Source: Globodera rostochiensis
Lineage: Eukaryota > Nematoda > Chromadorea > Rhabditida > Heteroderidae
Reading direction: 5' to 3'
Assembly (NCBI GenBank): GCA_018350325.1
Contig: JAEVLN010000015.1
Span: forward strand, 310,001 to 374,000
Length of the DNA: 64,000 bases
Position numbers and translations under genes: made by a program. Below are positions 11,501 to 23,136 of the stretch, one piece after another. The notes under the pieces are model-generated. The model was not told the DNA's origin. It did not search any database and was given only the letters and a program-made list of their open reading frames with translations. Position 1 is the stretch's first letter, and each line of letters begins with the position of its first letter.

Positions 11501-14074
11501 ACCTTTCATGTAGCTTTCATATATTTGCTGTGCCTGTTCTTTGGTGTGCAAGACTTTGTCCGGCTTTCTATCTTGAGTGTTCACGGGTTTAATGATGGCG
11601 GATCGAGGAAACACCGTGAATTCTTTCTGAATAAAATATCATTTAAAATTGAAATAAATGAATTTAAATATACCGGATCGGGAGTTGGAAGCGTACAGAT
11701 GCACGGCCCTCCTGGGTTTTTAGGTGAGCAACATTCCAAAAGGTCCGCAATTTTCCTTTCAATCTCTTTGACCAGTTCACATTCATCTCCCATCAGATCA
11801 CAAGGCGATGGATGAATCTTAAAAAAATTTTTGTTTTTTACAAAAAATGATTTTGCTAACAATTTTCGGGTCGTTTTTATAGGGCAGATATTCCGTTTGA
11901 CGCGTTAACAATTGCGTAAATTTTGAACTTGGAATTTGGAAATGAATTGGCATAAATCGACCCGACGGTGGAATGAAATGCAGCGATTTTGCCCAATTTC
12001 CATTAATTCGTTGTCGAACGATGGAACTCAGAACCGTTCCAATGGTTGCCTTCTAAAGTTGAGGGCAAATTAAACGAAAAATTACATACCGTATTTCCTA
12101 TAATAATACCCCCCCCCAATTAGTGACCCCCCTACCTTCTAATGATAACAACTTCCTCAACTGAAGGAGGGTTGAAAAATAATAATCTCGGGGTTATTAT
12201 TATCGGAAATACGGTAAATGATAAAATGGTTTACTTCTTTATTCGAATCATCCGAAATCGCTTTGCCATCAAGCTCCTCTCGGACCACACTTTTCTGATG
12301 TTTATTGCCAAATTCGATGAAAAAAATATGAATATATTTCATCGCGTTTGTAATTTCTCCCATTTTAAATGAAAATTTTTGCGCTCTTTTGTAGCTTAAA
12401 GCAATAAAATAATTAGTCAGTTAATATTTATTAAAATTGATTAGTGTTTTTATATTACCTTTGGTCGGAGAATGAAAAGTCCAAAATGGACTCGACAACG
12501 ATCAATTCTTTTTCGGCTTCACGATGCACGCAAATCCGAGTCCGAAAACCAGCAACCATTAAAATGCCAAGATGGTTTTGGCAAATTTGAGCAATTTCCT
12601 TGTTGACGGCGCTCATTTTACTTTCAGTTTGGTAGCACGCGTATAGTGCCAGACTCCTAAATTGGTAAATTGCCTAATTATATTCCCGATTTTGTGATCA
12701 CTCGTTGCAGAACGATGTCGTTGGCACTTGGGCGCAAGCATCGACTTGGTCCTGTTTTGCCAATTCCAAATAATTTTTCGGGTATTTGCCGTGTTCGTAT
12801 TCTTTTTGCAAGTTAGCGCATGCAAGCCCATAAAGAGCTCTCGTGGAAATGCTGAGCACGAATTCGGGAATGTCATCGGCAAAGTCAATTTGCGTGCAAT
12901 TGATGCCAAAATGGTCCACATTCTTTTTCTTTGACGCCAAAGGATTGGGCTTAATATTCGGGCGTTAAAATATTATTTTAAATTTATTTATTTTTTGACA
13001 AAACTCTTCTCGTTGAAGTTTCCAACTCGGGACTTTCATTTGTTAAATTTTCCAATGTCGGAATTTTAACAGAAGTCGACATTGTCGAAGTTTCCAACTT
13101 GGGACTTTCATTTGTTAACTTTGCCAATGTCGGAATTTTAACAGAAGTCGAAATTGTCACCGTTTTTGTTGTTGAAATTACCGATGTTTCCGTTGGATGC
13201 TCCCATTTAGCAGCACACTTAAATTGATTTTGTAATTAAATTAATATATTAATAAATTGATATTTTAATATTTAAAATCGGTTCAATATTTACTTCCAGT
13301 GATTGGGAAAATTATTTTCACCGTTTTCTTGCACAATTTCTCATCCTTTTCCCCAATGCTTCGAAGGAGTTCCATTGCGGCGATTCGAAGTGCCATGCCA
13401 TCGTAATCTTTCATAAAAGCACCCAAACGGAGCGCCTTCAGAAACTCCTCTCCGACAGATTGGCCAATCGGTGACAAAGCTTAATTGAAAATAAATTATT
13501 TTTGTGATTTCGAAGAACCTTTGGTGATGTTGATGTCCAGCAGATGCTTGAGTCCATTTGATGAGACCGAAGAATAGTCCAAATTTCCATTCAAATTGCT
13601 AAAATAAATTAATATTTTAATTAAAAAACAAATTCACTCAACCCGAATGATGACGTCAAAGTCGCGGTTCCGTTGCCTTCTTCCGTCACCTGCAAGGCGT
13701 GCCATCCTTTGGTCCCGTCATTCCCGGCACATTTGTCGGCAAGTCCTTTGTTTGGGTTGTTCACTCGAAATCGGCCGCCGAATTTCCAATTTCCAGAATC
13801 CTTGGCCATTTTGCTCTTGTAGCAGATCAAATGGCTGAAAAGAAAGCAATTTTAATATAAAATGAATAAAAATTTATTTAATATTACTTTTTGCATTTCT
13901 TTTCCAGGCGAATTGTTCCGTTTCCGTTCTTTTGGCACTTATTCCATTCGTCAGGGGGATCACTAAAGCAACGAAACTGCTTCAAATAATTAAGCCTTAA
14001 TCAGTAAATTACCTTCCATGAACTCCAAATGCCTTCAGGGCAATCAAAAAAATCCAAAAAGGCAGTAAATTCAT
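8582..14074 (-). CDS. Astacin-type zinc metalloprotease with EGF, CUB and a large N-terminal extension
   Basis: About 25 short exons. The protease part is clear: furin-like site HRAKRQAK in 11289-11405, zinc motif [17 protein letters not shown] in 10833-10943, and Met-turn region SLMHYG in 10684-10787, so all zinc ligands are present. An EGF-like domain follows (10300-10419, ending [11 protein letters not shown]), then a CUB-like region (10068-10204, 9544-9664, about 9232-9497), a Cys-rich exon (9015-9205), and exons 8831-8902 and 8582-8791 with the stop. Upstream exons run to about 14 kb: 11503-11626, 11674-11817, 11861-12052, 12235-12394, 12459-12656, 12702-12949, 13005-13217 (Thr-rich, two ~75-bp repeats), 13322-13479, 13519-13598, 13643-13834, 13888-13979 and 14013-14074. 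Phases agree at most junctions. Exceptions are the first junction and the end of 9232-9497. Two junctions need GC donors. The protein is about 1190 aa, far longer than usual nematode astacins. The ~600-aa N-terminal part is unrecognised and could be a separate or fused gene. Confidence 0.8.
9757..10001. mobile_element. Short TIR element in an astacin intron
   Basis: Ends are inverted copies of TGGATCATAGGTCCCAGGCT, continuing CAAAATCA, with further inverted similarity inward (AACCATTTTATAGGTTT against AACCACTTTATTAGGTTT). The interior contains CAAAGTTGGCCAAAAACCAT and GGGGGGACCCTTTTGGTC, repeated almost exactly at 32855-32905. It lies within the intron between exons 10068-10204 and 9544-9664. 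I saw no clear target duplication. Confidence 0.7.
12087..12216. mobile_element. Tiny MITE in an astacin intron
   Basis: Inverted ends TACCGTATTTCC and TATAATAATACCCCC against GGGGTTATTATTATCGGAAA and TACGGTA. The length is 130 bp with TA at both ends, suggesting a Tc1/mariner-type MITE. It sits wholly in the intron between exons 12235-12394 and 11861-12052. Confidence 0.75.
13005..13150 (-). repeat. Two ~75-bp in-frame repeats in the astacin gene
   Basis: Within exon 13005-13217 two near-identical units encode Thr/Ser-rich peptide of the form TSVKIPTL-x2-LTNESP-x-LETST. It looks like an extracellular, possibly O-glycosylated linker. Confidence 0.75.
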
Positions 14075-15520
14075 TTGGTTATACGGCACTTTCGATAGTT
14101 TGTAGCCGAAATTTAATCAAATCAAAATAATTTTATTGTGCTAATGATTTGTGTGATGGAATAGAAAGTGAAAGTGCTTAAAAAGCCATCAAAAATGAGT
14201 CATTAGCGTCGGTCGTTTGGTCGTCTCTGCTGGTGGATGGCTGTCCAGTGACAAATCCGCCCGATGTCAGCCATTTTCACACATGGAATGGAACGAAAAT
14301 GGCTAAATCAGAACAAAAAATCATTTCGGAATAAATTATTTTTGCTTTTTTATGCATTAACATTGAACAATTTGCGCTGAATAAGTTTAGAAACGAATGT
14401 ATGCCCAAAAACGTGACAGAACAGAGAAATTGATTAAATTTTAATAGATAAATAAAAATTGAAATATCAAAAAGCACAGAAAATGTCATTCAAGTTTTGT
14501 GGCACAAAAAATCCATTTTTTGTAACATTTGTTTCAATTGAACAATGCCAAAGAAAATGCCATTTTGGTGCGCAGACTTCTGGTTGGTCCTCAAATTCGA
14601 CGGTTTTTGTGCCATTGTCACGCACAACAAAAAGAAATAATAATTCTTGAATTCGCCAAGGTAAAGATGATGACCGTTTTTAAACTTAAATAAAGCATAC
14701 TTTATATAAAATAAACTTATAACGATATTTCTCTTGCCGTTGCTTTCTTCTTTTAATCGATAGAATACGGTATTTCAACTTCGTGTCATTTAAATTTAAA
14801 TTTGTAATTATCATATAAACGCGAGATTCAATTGTATTGCATTTTGTTTATTTCCCCGCCATTTTGGTTGACGCCGTTTCAAATGAAGGTCCGCCGAGTG
14901 AGACCAAGAGCAAGATGGCGTGAACAGTTAGCATTTCCAAAAATCATAGAGCGAAACTATTTTTAAAAAGCGTTTCCCGAATTATCAGCTCCAACCAAAC
15001 AAATCGATCTTCATAAAGAATAAAAATATTTATTGAATTTTCTGATCAGAGTGCTGCGATCACTGCTGATCGACGAGTCCGCTCGATCCGGCCACTGAAT
15101 CACTGACGAAAGTACCGAAAAAATATTATGTGCAATCCTCGCGCCTTCCGCCATCAGTATATAATTTATTCTATCCGGCTTTGGTGTTACTTAAAAGTAT
15201 GGTGGGTCCCGGGGGAGATCCCCGTCAAACCGGGGATACCAGGGACGATAAACCGGGGAACGGGTCTACCAGGGACGATAAACCGGACCCCCGTCTTCGG
15301 GGACGAAAAACCGGGGACCCCCGTTTTTGGGATAAGCAAACCGGGGCCCGTATGCAAAGAACGGGGTAAAGTTACCCAGGTAAGGTTACCCGGGGTAAGG
15401 CTACCCGAGTAACCTTACCCTCAGCTGCGGGTTAACTCGTATTCAATGAAAGTTACCCGATACTCCCTTATTTACCCTAAGCTGCGGGTAACCTTAGCCG
15501 TTACCTGCTTCTTTGAAAAC
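14075..15520. other. Intergenic; low-complexity GC-rich block at 15195-15440
   Basis: 14.1-15.1 kb is AT-rich with no convincing gene and would include any astacin promoter. A short E5-like relic of the F-box-like family may lie near 14872-14922. 15195-15440 is made of iterated ACCGGGG, GGGACGATAAACCGG and GGTTACCCGG-type motifs, so ORFs there are artefacts. Confidence 0.6.
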
Positions 15521-17198
15521 TAGAGCCCGGTCGAGACGAGAATCTCGTCTCGAATCTCGAAAAATCTCGACGAGATTCTCGAGAAATCTCGTCTCGAACA
15601 AACTGAATTTTCGAGATTTTTCGAGACCCGAGATTTTTTCGAGAATCTCGTCTCGAGTCTCGCTCGAAAAAGCTCGAGATTCTCGATCTCGACTCTAAAA
15701 ATTTTTCATGAAAACAATGCTTTTCTTAACAAAAATTGCCAATTTATGTAAAAAATTCCCCCGGCGGCGCCTGTCGGCACCGCCGGACATACTCCATTTT
15801 GGCTGCAAATCTCTTAACAAATTGAGTTAAGAATTCACAATTGAATAAAAATTTTGAAAAATTTATTAAAAAATGTTAAAAATTCTAACAATTTTCTGAC
15901 CGGCTCTTTCATACACACTATGGGTCAAGCCCAGAGGCGAAACGCCAAAATTCAAGCAATTTTTCTACTGAAACAAAAAAATAGCTATGCGGCAGACAGC
16001 ATATGATCCGGTAGGGGTCGTTTGAGTCTGGGCCAGTTGAGTCTGGCCGGTTGAGTCTGGGCCAGTTGAGTCTGGCCAGTTGAGTCTGGCCGGTTGAGTC
16101 TGGGCCAGTTGAGTCTGGCCGGTGAGTCTGGCCGGTTGAGTCTGGTGGCAGTTGAGTCTGGCCGGTTGAGTCTGGTTAGAAGGAAAAAAAGTTGCAATAT
16201 TTAATTTTCTGAACCGGTTTCAAAAACCGTTTAAATATTATAAAGGCTTAATTATTCTTTTTTGAGACTTAGAAAACATCTAAGAAGCGATTTAAAGTAA
16301 TTTTTGCAGATTTTCAAAGCTAACTTAACCGGTTCAAAAAGCTTTGCTACAACATTATTGATCAAAATTCGGTTTCAGCACCAAAACAAGCCTAGAGAGT
16401 TTTTTTTTTGGAAGTTTGACGAAATTTTAAATGAATTCGGCTCTTCCGACTTTTGTCCGATTTTGGCTTACCGGACCATTTGTCGTCGTGTCATATGTAT
16501 GTGACACTTGAGCTTAGGCTTAAACCTAAGCTAGCCTAGGCTTAGGCTTAAACCTAAGCTAGCCTAGGCTTAGGCTTAAACCTAAGCTAGCCTAGCCTAA
16601 GCTAGCCTAGGCTAGCTTAGGTTTAAGCCTAGGCTTAAAGCTATTCTATGTATAACCTGAAAAACAAAATTTTTTAGGCGCCTATTTCGAGATTTTTCGA
16701 GCCTAAAAATAAACCTTTATAATATTTAAACGGTTTTTGAAACCGGTTCAGAAAATTAAATATTGCAACTTTTTTTCCTTCTAACCAGACTCAACCGGCC
16801 AGACTCAACCGGCCAGACTCAACTTGCCCAGACTCAACCGGCCAGACTCAAACGGGCCGCTCCCCATATGATCAGACACTATATCTATCCCCTCACCATT
16901 GAATTGTTTGATTTTAAAAATTTGGAACACAGGCTCACTTATATTTCGTTACCATATTTTGCAGACATGTCTCTACCTTCTTACCCGTACAAAATTTGGT
17001 AGAGTTTCTGAGAATTTTGAAAAAAAAAATTATATTTTCATCAAAATCTCGAATCTCGACTGTTCCGGGTCGAGATTTTTCGAGAATCTCGTCTCGACAT
17101 CTCGTCTCGACTAAAATGAGCTTCACGAGATTTTGAGATTCGAGATTTTTTCGAGAATCTCGTCTCGAGTCTCGCTCGAAGCTCAAGTCCGGGCTCTA
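15521..17198. mobile_element. Composite hAT-like element with a nested foldback
   Basis: Outer ends TAGAGCCCGG and CCGGGCTCTA are flanked by TTGAAAAC (15513-15520) and TTGAATAC (17199-17206), an 8-bp target duplication with one mismatch. Subterminal regions are iterated TCTCGAGA/TCTCGTCTCGA motifs. Inside, near 15765, is the GC-rich GGCGGCGCCTGTCGGCACCG module. No transposase ORF is visible. Confidence 0.75.
15990..16885. mobile_element. Nested foldback element with ~250-bp inverted arms
   Basis: The left arm has iterated TTGAGTCTGGCCGG, then TTAGAAGGAAAAAAAGTTGC and CTGAACCGGTTTCAAAAACC. The right arm (16710-16870) is its reverse complement, with fewer CCAGACTCAACCGG units. The loop contains a smaller self-complementary array of GCTTAGGCTTAAACCTAAGC and GCTAGCCTAGGC (16505-16640). 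The whole lies inside the element at 15521-17198. Confidence 0.85.
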
Positions 17199-17206
17199 TT
17201 GAATAC

Positions 17207-18573
17207 CATTGGAAAAAAGGCAAATGAACTGGGTATTTTTTTTTTTTGTTTTTTTTTTCATCTACTGGATCGGAGTTTTTAGAAAACTCCCAGGCGGACT
17301 AATTGACGAAAATAAAGAAAAATATTTGCCCGCCGTCCAACATCGCTATTTTGCTTCTCTCACCTCCCAATTCCTTCCCTCTCTCACATCGATCGATGCA
17401 CAAATCCGTGCAAAAAGTAATGATGTTTTTAACCCACAAATAACATTCCCTTCTAATATTTATCTTTTTTAATTCATTCTCTTTTGCAATCGAACGTCTA
17501 TGTATCTACAAAAAGTCCCTCGTTCAAATGCCCCCTAATCAGGGTTCGGATCTCAAAAATTTTAAAATCCGCATCGGCATTAAAAGATCCTCATTTATGT
17601 CGTACCTAAAATACGCATATTTGCCATTTTTTCATTAAAATAAAAAATTAAGTTAAACCAGTTAATTTCATTCGTTTGTTTCTGCGCACAAACAATTGAT
17701 TTGAGCACTTTCCTGTCAATTAGCATTTTAGCGATTTTAATCTATTTTTGCGCGAGATTTTTGAAAAATTTATGGGAAAGGTGCGGGGGGGGGGGGGTCG
17801 GCGGTGCCGATAGGCCCCGCTGAGAAAATTTTGGTTGAGATTTGCAACCAAAATTTAAAAATAGTCTTTTTTTGAAGTTTTCTAAAATGGGAGGGGCCGC
17901 CGGAAAATTTTTTTTGCGGATTTTAACTAATTTTCCCCTCGTCGAGCTGAGTACGAATCCGCAAAAAGTTTGTGCCGGAAATCACTATGAAGAAAACCAA
18001 AAGTTGGCCAAAATGTCCTTTTTCCTCCCAGTGTGCGAAATGTCCGGACACCCCCCCCCCATACTGTTGATAAAAATTGATCGCAGGGTTCCGATCGGGT
18101 AAAGGGCATGCGACATGCCCAAGTACAAACATATTGATTTCCAAGTACATAATGGGTCAATTTTATGAAAGCCAAGTACGCACACCATTTTTATTTTATC
18201 AAACGAAACACTTTCCGTTCAATAGCTTTATTTTCGCCCGAATGAATCTTTAACCACCAACAATTTTTTGTTTTAGCTCAACAATTTGTGCATCTCGCCA
18301 CATGCTATTTTTGGGTTGGGTTGATCTCATTTTAAAAGTACATTCTTGGAAATAAGTACCTTTTTGATTTTTAAAGTACGAGGATCAGTTTCTAAAATTA
18401 GTGGGCATTTTTCGGGAACATTTTGAACAATTTTCAGTTAGGGGACATTTTGGAGGTGCCGCCATCGGCCTTTTTTGATACTTTTTTTGTATTGCTTTAT
18501 TGTAATTAAAAAATGAAATTTTTGATTTTAGACTCATTGAAATTTATTTGCACTTTCAACCAACTTATATAAA
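17207..18573. other. Intergenic stretch upstream of copy B
   Basis: It holds a GC-rich GGTGCCGATAGG-type module near 17797-17830 and AT-rich sequence. About 17880-18180 resembles other dispersed repeats (AAAAGTTGGCCAAAATG). No gene was seen apart from promoter sequence just before copy B. Confidence 0.5.
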
Positions 18574-20589
18574 ATGTCGGACAATCCGAGCAAAGAGAAG
18601 AAACTGTTGAAAGAAATGTGAGTTTTTTAATTAAAAAAAAATACTAAGATCGATTCAACGGCTAAAGAGTTGGAATTGAAGGGGAAACTCAAACTATGAC
18701 TCAATTTGCTAACAAATAAGGGATTTTTTACCGAAATTTTTAAAAATACGTTATGTATCAAAATAAGAGTCGGGGTCCAAAATAAGGACAAACTTTTAAA
18801 CGTTTTAAATTTATTAGCATAAATGTGAGTTGTATGTAACAATTACTACCTAATTATATTTTCTCACCACCAACAATTTACAGTTTTATTTGTGACGACA
18901 TTTTGTTCGAAGTCTTCAAATTTTGTGGGCATTTTCTGCTCGGCCTGAAAGTTGCGTTGATCAGCGATCGATTTGACTTTTTGGTGGACGCGCATTTCAA
19001 TTTTAAAGAATGGTCATTGGGTCGGTTGGACATTCGTCGCGCAAAGAAAGGAAATGGGGCTGAAATTGTCAAACGCTTGGGCAAAAGCAATTTAATCGAG
19101 CGTTTGCTGTCAATTCCACAAGAGCCGCTTCCTCACAATGTGATCGGATTTGGAGGCCTTAAAATAAGGTCTTAAATTGTTCTGAAAGCCCTAAACAATA
19201 TTTGAGAGTTTTAGTTACGTCGACCAAAATGTCATCGAATTTCTCCAAAACACCCGCCGACTTTTCGACGACTCCGAAGGGACCAATCTTTGGATTGGAA
19301 GAGCAAATCAGCACAACCGCAGTTGGGAAATCATTTGGCACCAAATTTGGCCATTGATCAAAGACAACATTTTCGGCATTTCTTCGCATTCCTCCGAAGT
19401 CGACTGTTTGCGCCAAATCTCTCCGACCGTTCTCCGCGATTGTGCAAAGCTCCGATTGATCAATTCCGATTATGTTTTTCCCGCGTTCCCGGCCGATGAC
19501 AGTTCCGACGCTTCTTCTCGCCAAGCATTGGCTAAATGGTTGCACACGCCCCGCGGGGATGGATTTCCAAAGGTGCTGGGATGCAGCATATTTTGGTTGG
19601 AAGGAATGGAAGAATTCAAAATGGTAATCTTTCAGTGTAAATCTCTGCATAAATAATTTCCTATTTTAGGAATTTGTCAATTCAGTCGTTTCGGTCAATT
19701 TCATCATCTGTTCTAATCATTGGTCTTCTTTTGACATTGCGCCATTTGAATTGAAGAACAATTTGACGGGGGAGCGATTGGTGTCCCGACGCTTTGATGA
19801 AGACTTTTGGCTGTTGGTTCGTTGTCCGGTTGAGCGCGACGAAGACAAATGGGCCAAGTGGGAAAAGGAGGCAATTGAATGGAAGTGGCATCGTCAATGG
19901 AATCGAATCGGCATTAACCTCAAGGGCAGTGCCATCGGCGACGGGTAAGGCACGAAATGGGCAAAAAGCATTTTTTCCCCAAAACATAAATTGGCACTTT
20001 TCGGTTTTGTGACAGCCGATTTAAATTGTTTTCAAAAGCAATGAAAAGCGTGGTTTTTCATTTTTCTTAAGCAATTTTTTCCAAAGGATTTTTTAGGGGT
20101 TAAATTTCCTTTTATTGCATTTTTTAAGGAGTTAACAAAAAAGCAAATTTTGTGAGAATAGCTTTACTTCTGGGGGTGGGGGATTCACGGTCGCCGCCGA
20201 GAAAATTTTGAATTTTTAACTCAATTTGTTAAGAAAATAGGTCCAAAATTACGAATTTTGTAAATCAAAAGGGTCCCCTATTCCGGATAATCCGCTGTAT
20301 ATCTGCGGATGGCACGAATAATCCGGAGACGGATTAAAAAAATTGTATCAATGATCATGCCTGGAGGGGACACCCCCCATAAATACGTCCCTGGTCGGCG
20401 CGCTTTTTGTTGCCTTTTTTAAAATTTAAATCTGCGGTCAGAAAACCAAGGTGCCCATAAAACGAAAATTCCTTTTTTTTGTGCACCTTCGAGCGTATTT
20501 CTGTCATTTTCGTTTCTTACGCATTTCAATTTTTCAGACTGCTTGACGCAAACGAAGGTCCGAGTAAGCCCAAAAAGAGAAAACAATGA
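18574..20589 (+). CDS. F-box-like family protein, copy B (intact, 354 aa)
   Basis: Five exons join in phase: E1 18574-18617 ([14 protein letters not shown]), E2 18884-19168, E3 19215-19623, E4 19670-19944, E5 20538-20589; 1065 nt with no internal stop. E2 starts with the F-box-like stretch [20 protein letters not shown], then [19 protein letters not shown]3 contains WLHTPRGDG and E4 contains [12 protein letters not shown], both conserved across all copies here. E5 gives [17 protein letters not shown]-box proteins usually bring substrates to an SCF ubiquitin ligase through Skp1; the downstream part is unrecognised and presumably binds the target. No signal peptide or membrane segment, so an intracellular site is likely. 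The first donor is GTGAGT; the second is the unusual GTCTTA. This is the reference intact member outside the segmental duplication. Confidence 0.85.
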
Positions 20590-20811
20590 GGACGGACAAA
20601 ATATGGATGGAATTTCAAATGATCAGTCGAAATTATGCACCAATTAAAAATATGTTTGCGAGTTTTTGAAGGGGCAAATAGGAAAAGCATAAACAATATT
20701 ACTTTTTTTAACAAAACAAAATGTGAACGTAGCATAGTAAGCTAAAAGATTTGCGGTTGGACTAATTTCTAGGAAAGAAACTTGTAAAAATCCTGAATTT
20801 TGGGGCCCATA
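20590..20811. other. Short 3' flank of copy B
   Basis: AT-rich sequence with no gene; part of it (AAGGGGCAAATAGGAAAAGC) recurs near 22614. Confidence 0.4.
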
Positions 20812-21002
20812 CTAGGGATGGGCGGAATTCCGATTTCCGAAATTTTTTGAGGCCTCGGATTCCGATTTCCGAAATTTTTTGAGGCCTCGGAATTCCGATT
20901 TCCGAAATTTTTTGAGGCCTCGGAATTCCGATTTCCGAAATTTTTTGAGGCCTCGGAATTCCGATTTCCGAAATTTTCTGAGGTCGTCGGCGCCCATCCC
21001 TG
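20812..21002. mobile_element. Short hAT-like element with tandem 33-bp core
   Basis: Ends are TAGGGATGGGCG and CGCCCATCCCTG. The interior is about five copies of a 33-bp unit GCCTCGGAATTCCGATTTCC plus GAAATTTTTTGAG. Flanks GCCCATAC and AGCCATAC match at 6 of 8 positions, so the target duplication is only suggestive. Confidence 0.65.
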
Positions 21003-21635
21003 AGCCATACCTTCTTTGATATTTGTCAGATCGCAAAGCTCTATTATGATAGCTTAAACTCTCTCTAAGCGCTTCGAATGGCTGTAAAAATTTCCGAATC
21101 TGTGGCGGTTGAAGTCTGTTTTGGATGCATAGATTGAAGTAGAGCCACGAATTCATGTTTTGACGTCAGCTTTTACCTACGAAGTTTCCAAAAAAGAAAT
21201 ACTTTCTGGACTTACAAATTAGATATTTTTCGTTTTTTCATTCTAAAAAATATGAAAAATTGCCACATTTTTTGACGTATTTCCATTCTTGCCATATTTT
21301 AGAACTTGGTGAATTCTTATTTTTGAGAAAAAAGAGGATTTACCCGAAACTAGTGCTCCTTCACCTTCAAAAAATTTTCTCGATGACGCCTATCGGCGCC
21401 GCCGTACCCCTCCTTTTCATAAAAGCTTCAAAAAATTGCCGTAATTTTAAGCAAATCTCAATTGACGAATCAAGGAACTCTATTTTGGGGAATTCTATTT
21501 TTTCCTCAAAAAATGAGAATCTTTACAAGGTTCTAAAATATGGCAAAATGATGGCAAGTGTGGAAATATGGCAAATTGAGAGCCCTGCTCTCAGCGGAAA
21601 ATTGCTCTCCGTGAGAAAAAAAGGATAAACTGTCC
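21003..21635. other. Intergenic; contains one GC-rich module
   Basis: A GATGACGCCTATCGGCGCCG module lies near 21378 after AAATTTTCTC. No gene was seen. Confidence 0.5.
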
Positions 21636-22343
21636 GGTAAAATATCGATTCGTTCCCCACCAATTCGTACCCCATCGATTCGTTCCCTTTGTAACGATTC
21701 GTTCCCTTTGTAACGATTCGTTCCCTTTGTAACGATTCGTTCCCTTTGTAACGATTCGTTCCCTTTGTAACGATTCGTTCCCTTTGTAACGATTCGTTCC
21801 CTTTGTAACGATTCGTTCCCTTTGTAACGATCGTTCCCCTCTATAAAAATGATAAAAAACCTATAAAACTCGTACAAAAACATGCTTAAAACATGAATCC
21901 GGGTTCCCTTTTTGCGTATATCGAACCCCGGACCCAAAATTTGATCAATTAGTCGAAATAACCAAAAAAAAAATTCAAAAAAACAAAATTTTTCCAAAAA
22001 TTTTTTGTTTTGTTTTTTAGTCGTTAAAAGCTTCAAAATGGATGTAAGGATGATCGGAAGAGCAAATGAATTGCATTTTAAAAATCGATTTTGAAAAAAA
22101 AATTTTTTTAGAAATTTTTTTTGAAAAAAGTTTTTTTTCGACCTATTGTTCGAATTTTGGGTCCGGGGTTCGATATACGCAAAAAGGGAACCCGTATTCG
22201 TGTTCTACGCATGTTTTTGTACAAGTTTTATAGGTTTTTATCATTTTTATAGAGGGGAACGAATCGTTACAAAGGTAACGAATCGTAGGTGGGGAACGAA
22301 TCGATGGGGTACGAATTGGTGGGGAACGAATCGATACCCGTTC
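21636..22343. mobile_element. Mutator-like foldback element with 9-bp target duplication
   Basis: Flanked by AAACTGTCC on both sides (21627-21635 and 22344-22352). The arms are long inverted repeats of about 300 bp. The left arm starts TATCGATTCGTTCCCCACCA and carries eight TTCGTTCCCTTTGTAACGA units; the right arm has the reverse complement with fewer units. Inner arm sequence around CATGAATCCGGGTTCCCTTT pairs with GGGAACCCGTATTCGTG. A 9-bp duplication suggests MULE-type transposition. Related arm sequence occurs at 32215-32370. Confidence 0.85.
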
Positions 22344-22352
22344 AAACTGTCC

Positions 22353-23136
22353 CACTCCAAAACGGCATAAATTATATACCGATAGCTTTGTCTCGACGAG
22401 AAAAGATCGGAAAAATAGGTCAAAAGTTTAGGAAAAATGTTTGAACCGGTTTTTGAACCACTTAAACTTGGCCAAAATGGATATTTTTGACCTAAAGTAA
22501 AAAGGACACTTCAGTTCGGGGTAATAGAATAACAGGGAAAAAATTAGACTTGGGGTTCGTTAGGCTTAGGAGGACTAAGCCACTCTTTTCCGTAAATGTT
22601 TGCGAGTTTTTTGAAGGGGCAATTAACGAAAAGCGTAAACGACATTACTTTTTTTAAAACAAAACAAAAGGAATATAGCGTAAAGGTGAACTATCGTTAA
22701 GCTAAGGCTGCGATTGGACAAATCTCAAAAGATGCCGACAAATTTTTTCAAAATTCACATTAATTAAAAACACAAAATTACAACGAAAACGCAAGTAATG
22801 ATCGAATTCATGCTTTTTGACTCATTTTTAGGCCGAATTGTGTTTTTTAGAAGCTTTTGAAAAAATGTTCGAATTCGGGTCATTGGTCGAAACTAGAGAC
22901 CGGCGGTAACGGGATTCCCGGTCCCGTCTTTTTACCGGGCGGGATTTTTAACGGGAAAAAGACGGGATTCCCGTCCCGTACTTTTTATGAAGATTAAATC
23001 AGCAGGAGGAAGAGCAGCAGATGGAAACTTGCAAATTTTGTTAAAAACATAATTTGAAAGAAAGTCGAACATTGGCAAACAATAATTCGTACGCAAATGA
23101 ACTAAATTTGTTGCGAGATTTGTTCCTTTTTACGTA
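22353..23136. other. Intergenic between the foldback element and the BTB gene
   Basis: 22890-22980 holds GGGATTCCCGGTCCCG-type low-complexity sequence like that at 8220-8490. No gene was seen. Confidence 0.5.

Noticed and set aside
15128..15412. Two overlapping Gly/Pro-rich ORFs
   Set aside because: They come from GC-rich iterated ACCGGGG motifs; both frames show the same periodicity.
15985..17002. RLNRPDST-type repetitive proteins on both strands
   Set aside because: Arms of an inverted repeat read in frame; mirrored on the other strand.
20769..21156. NFGNRNSEASK repeat protein
   Set aside because: Translation of the 33-bp tandem units in a MITE.
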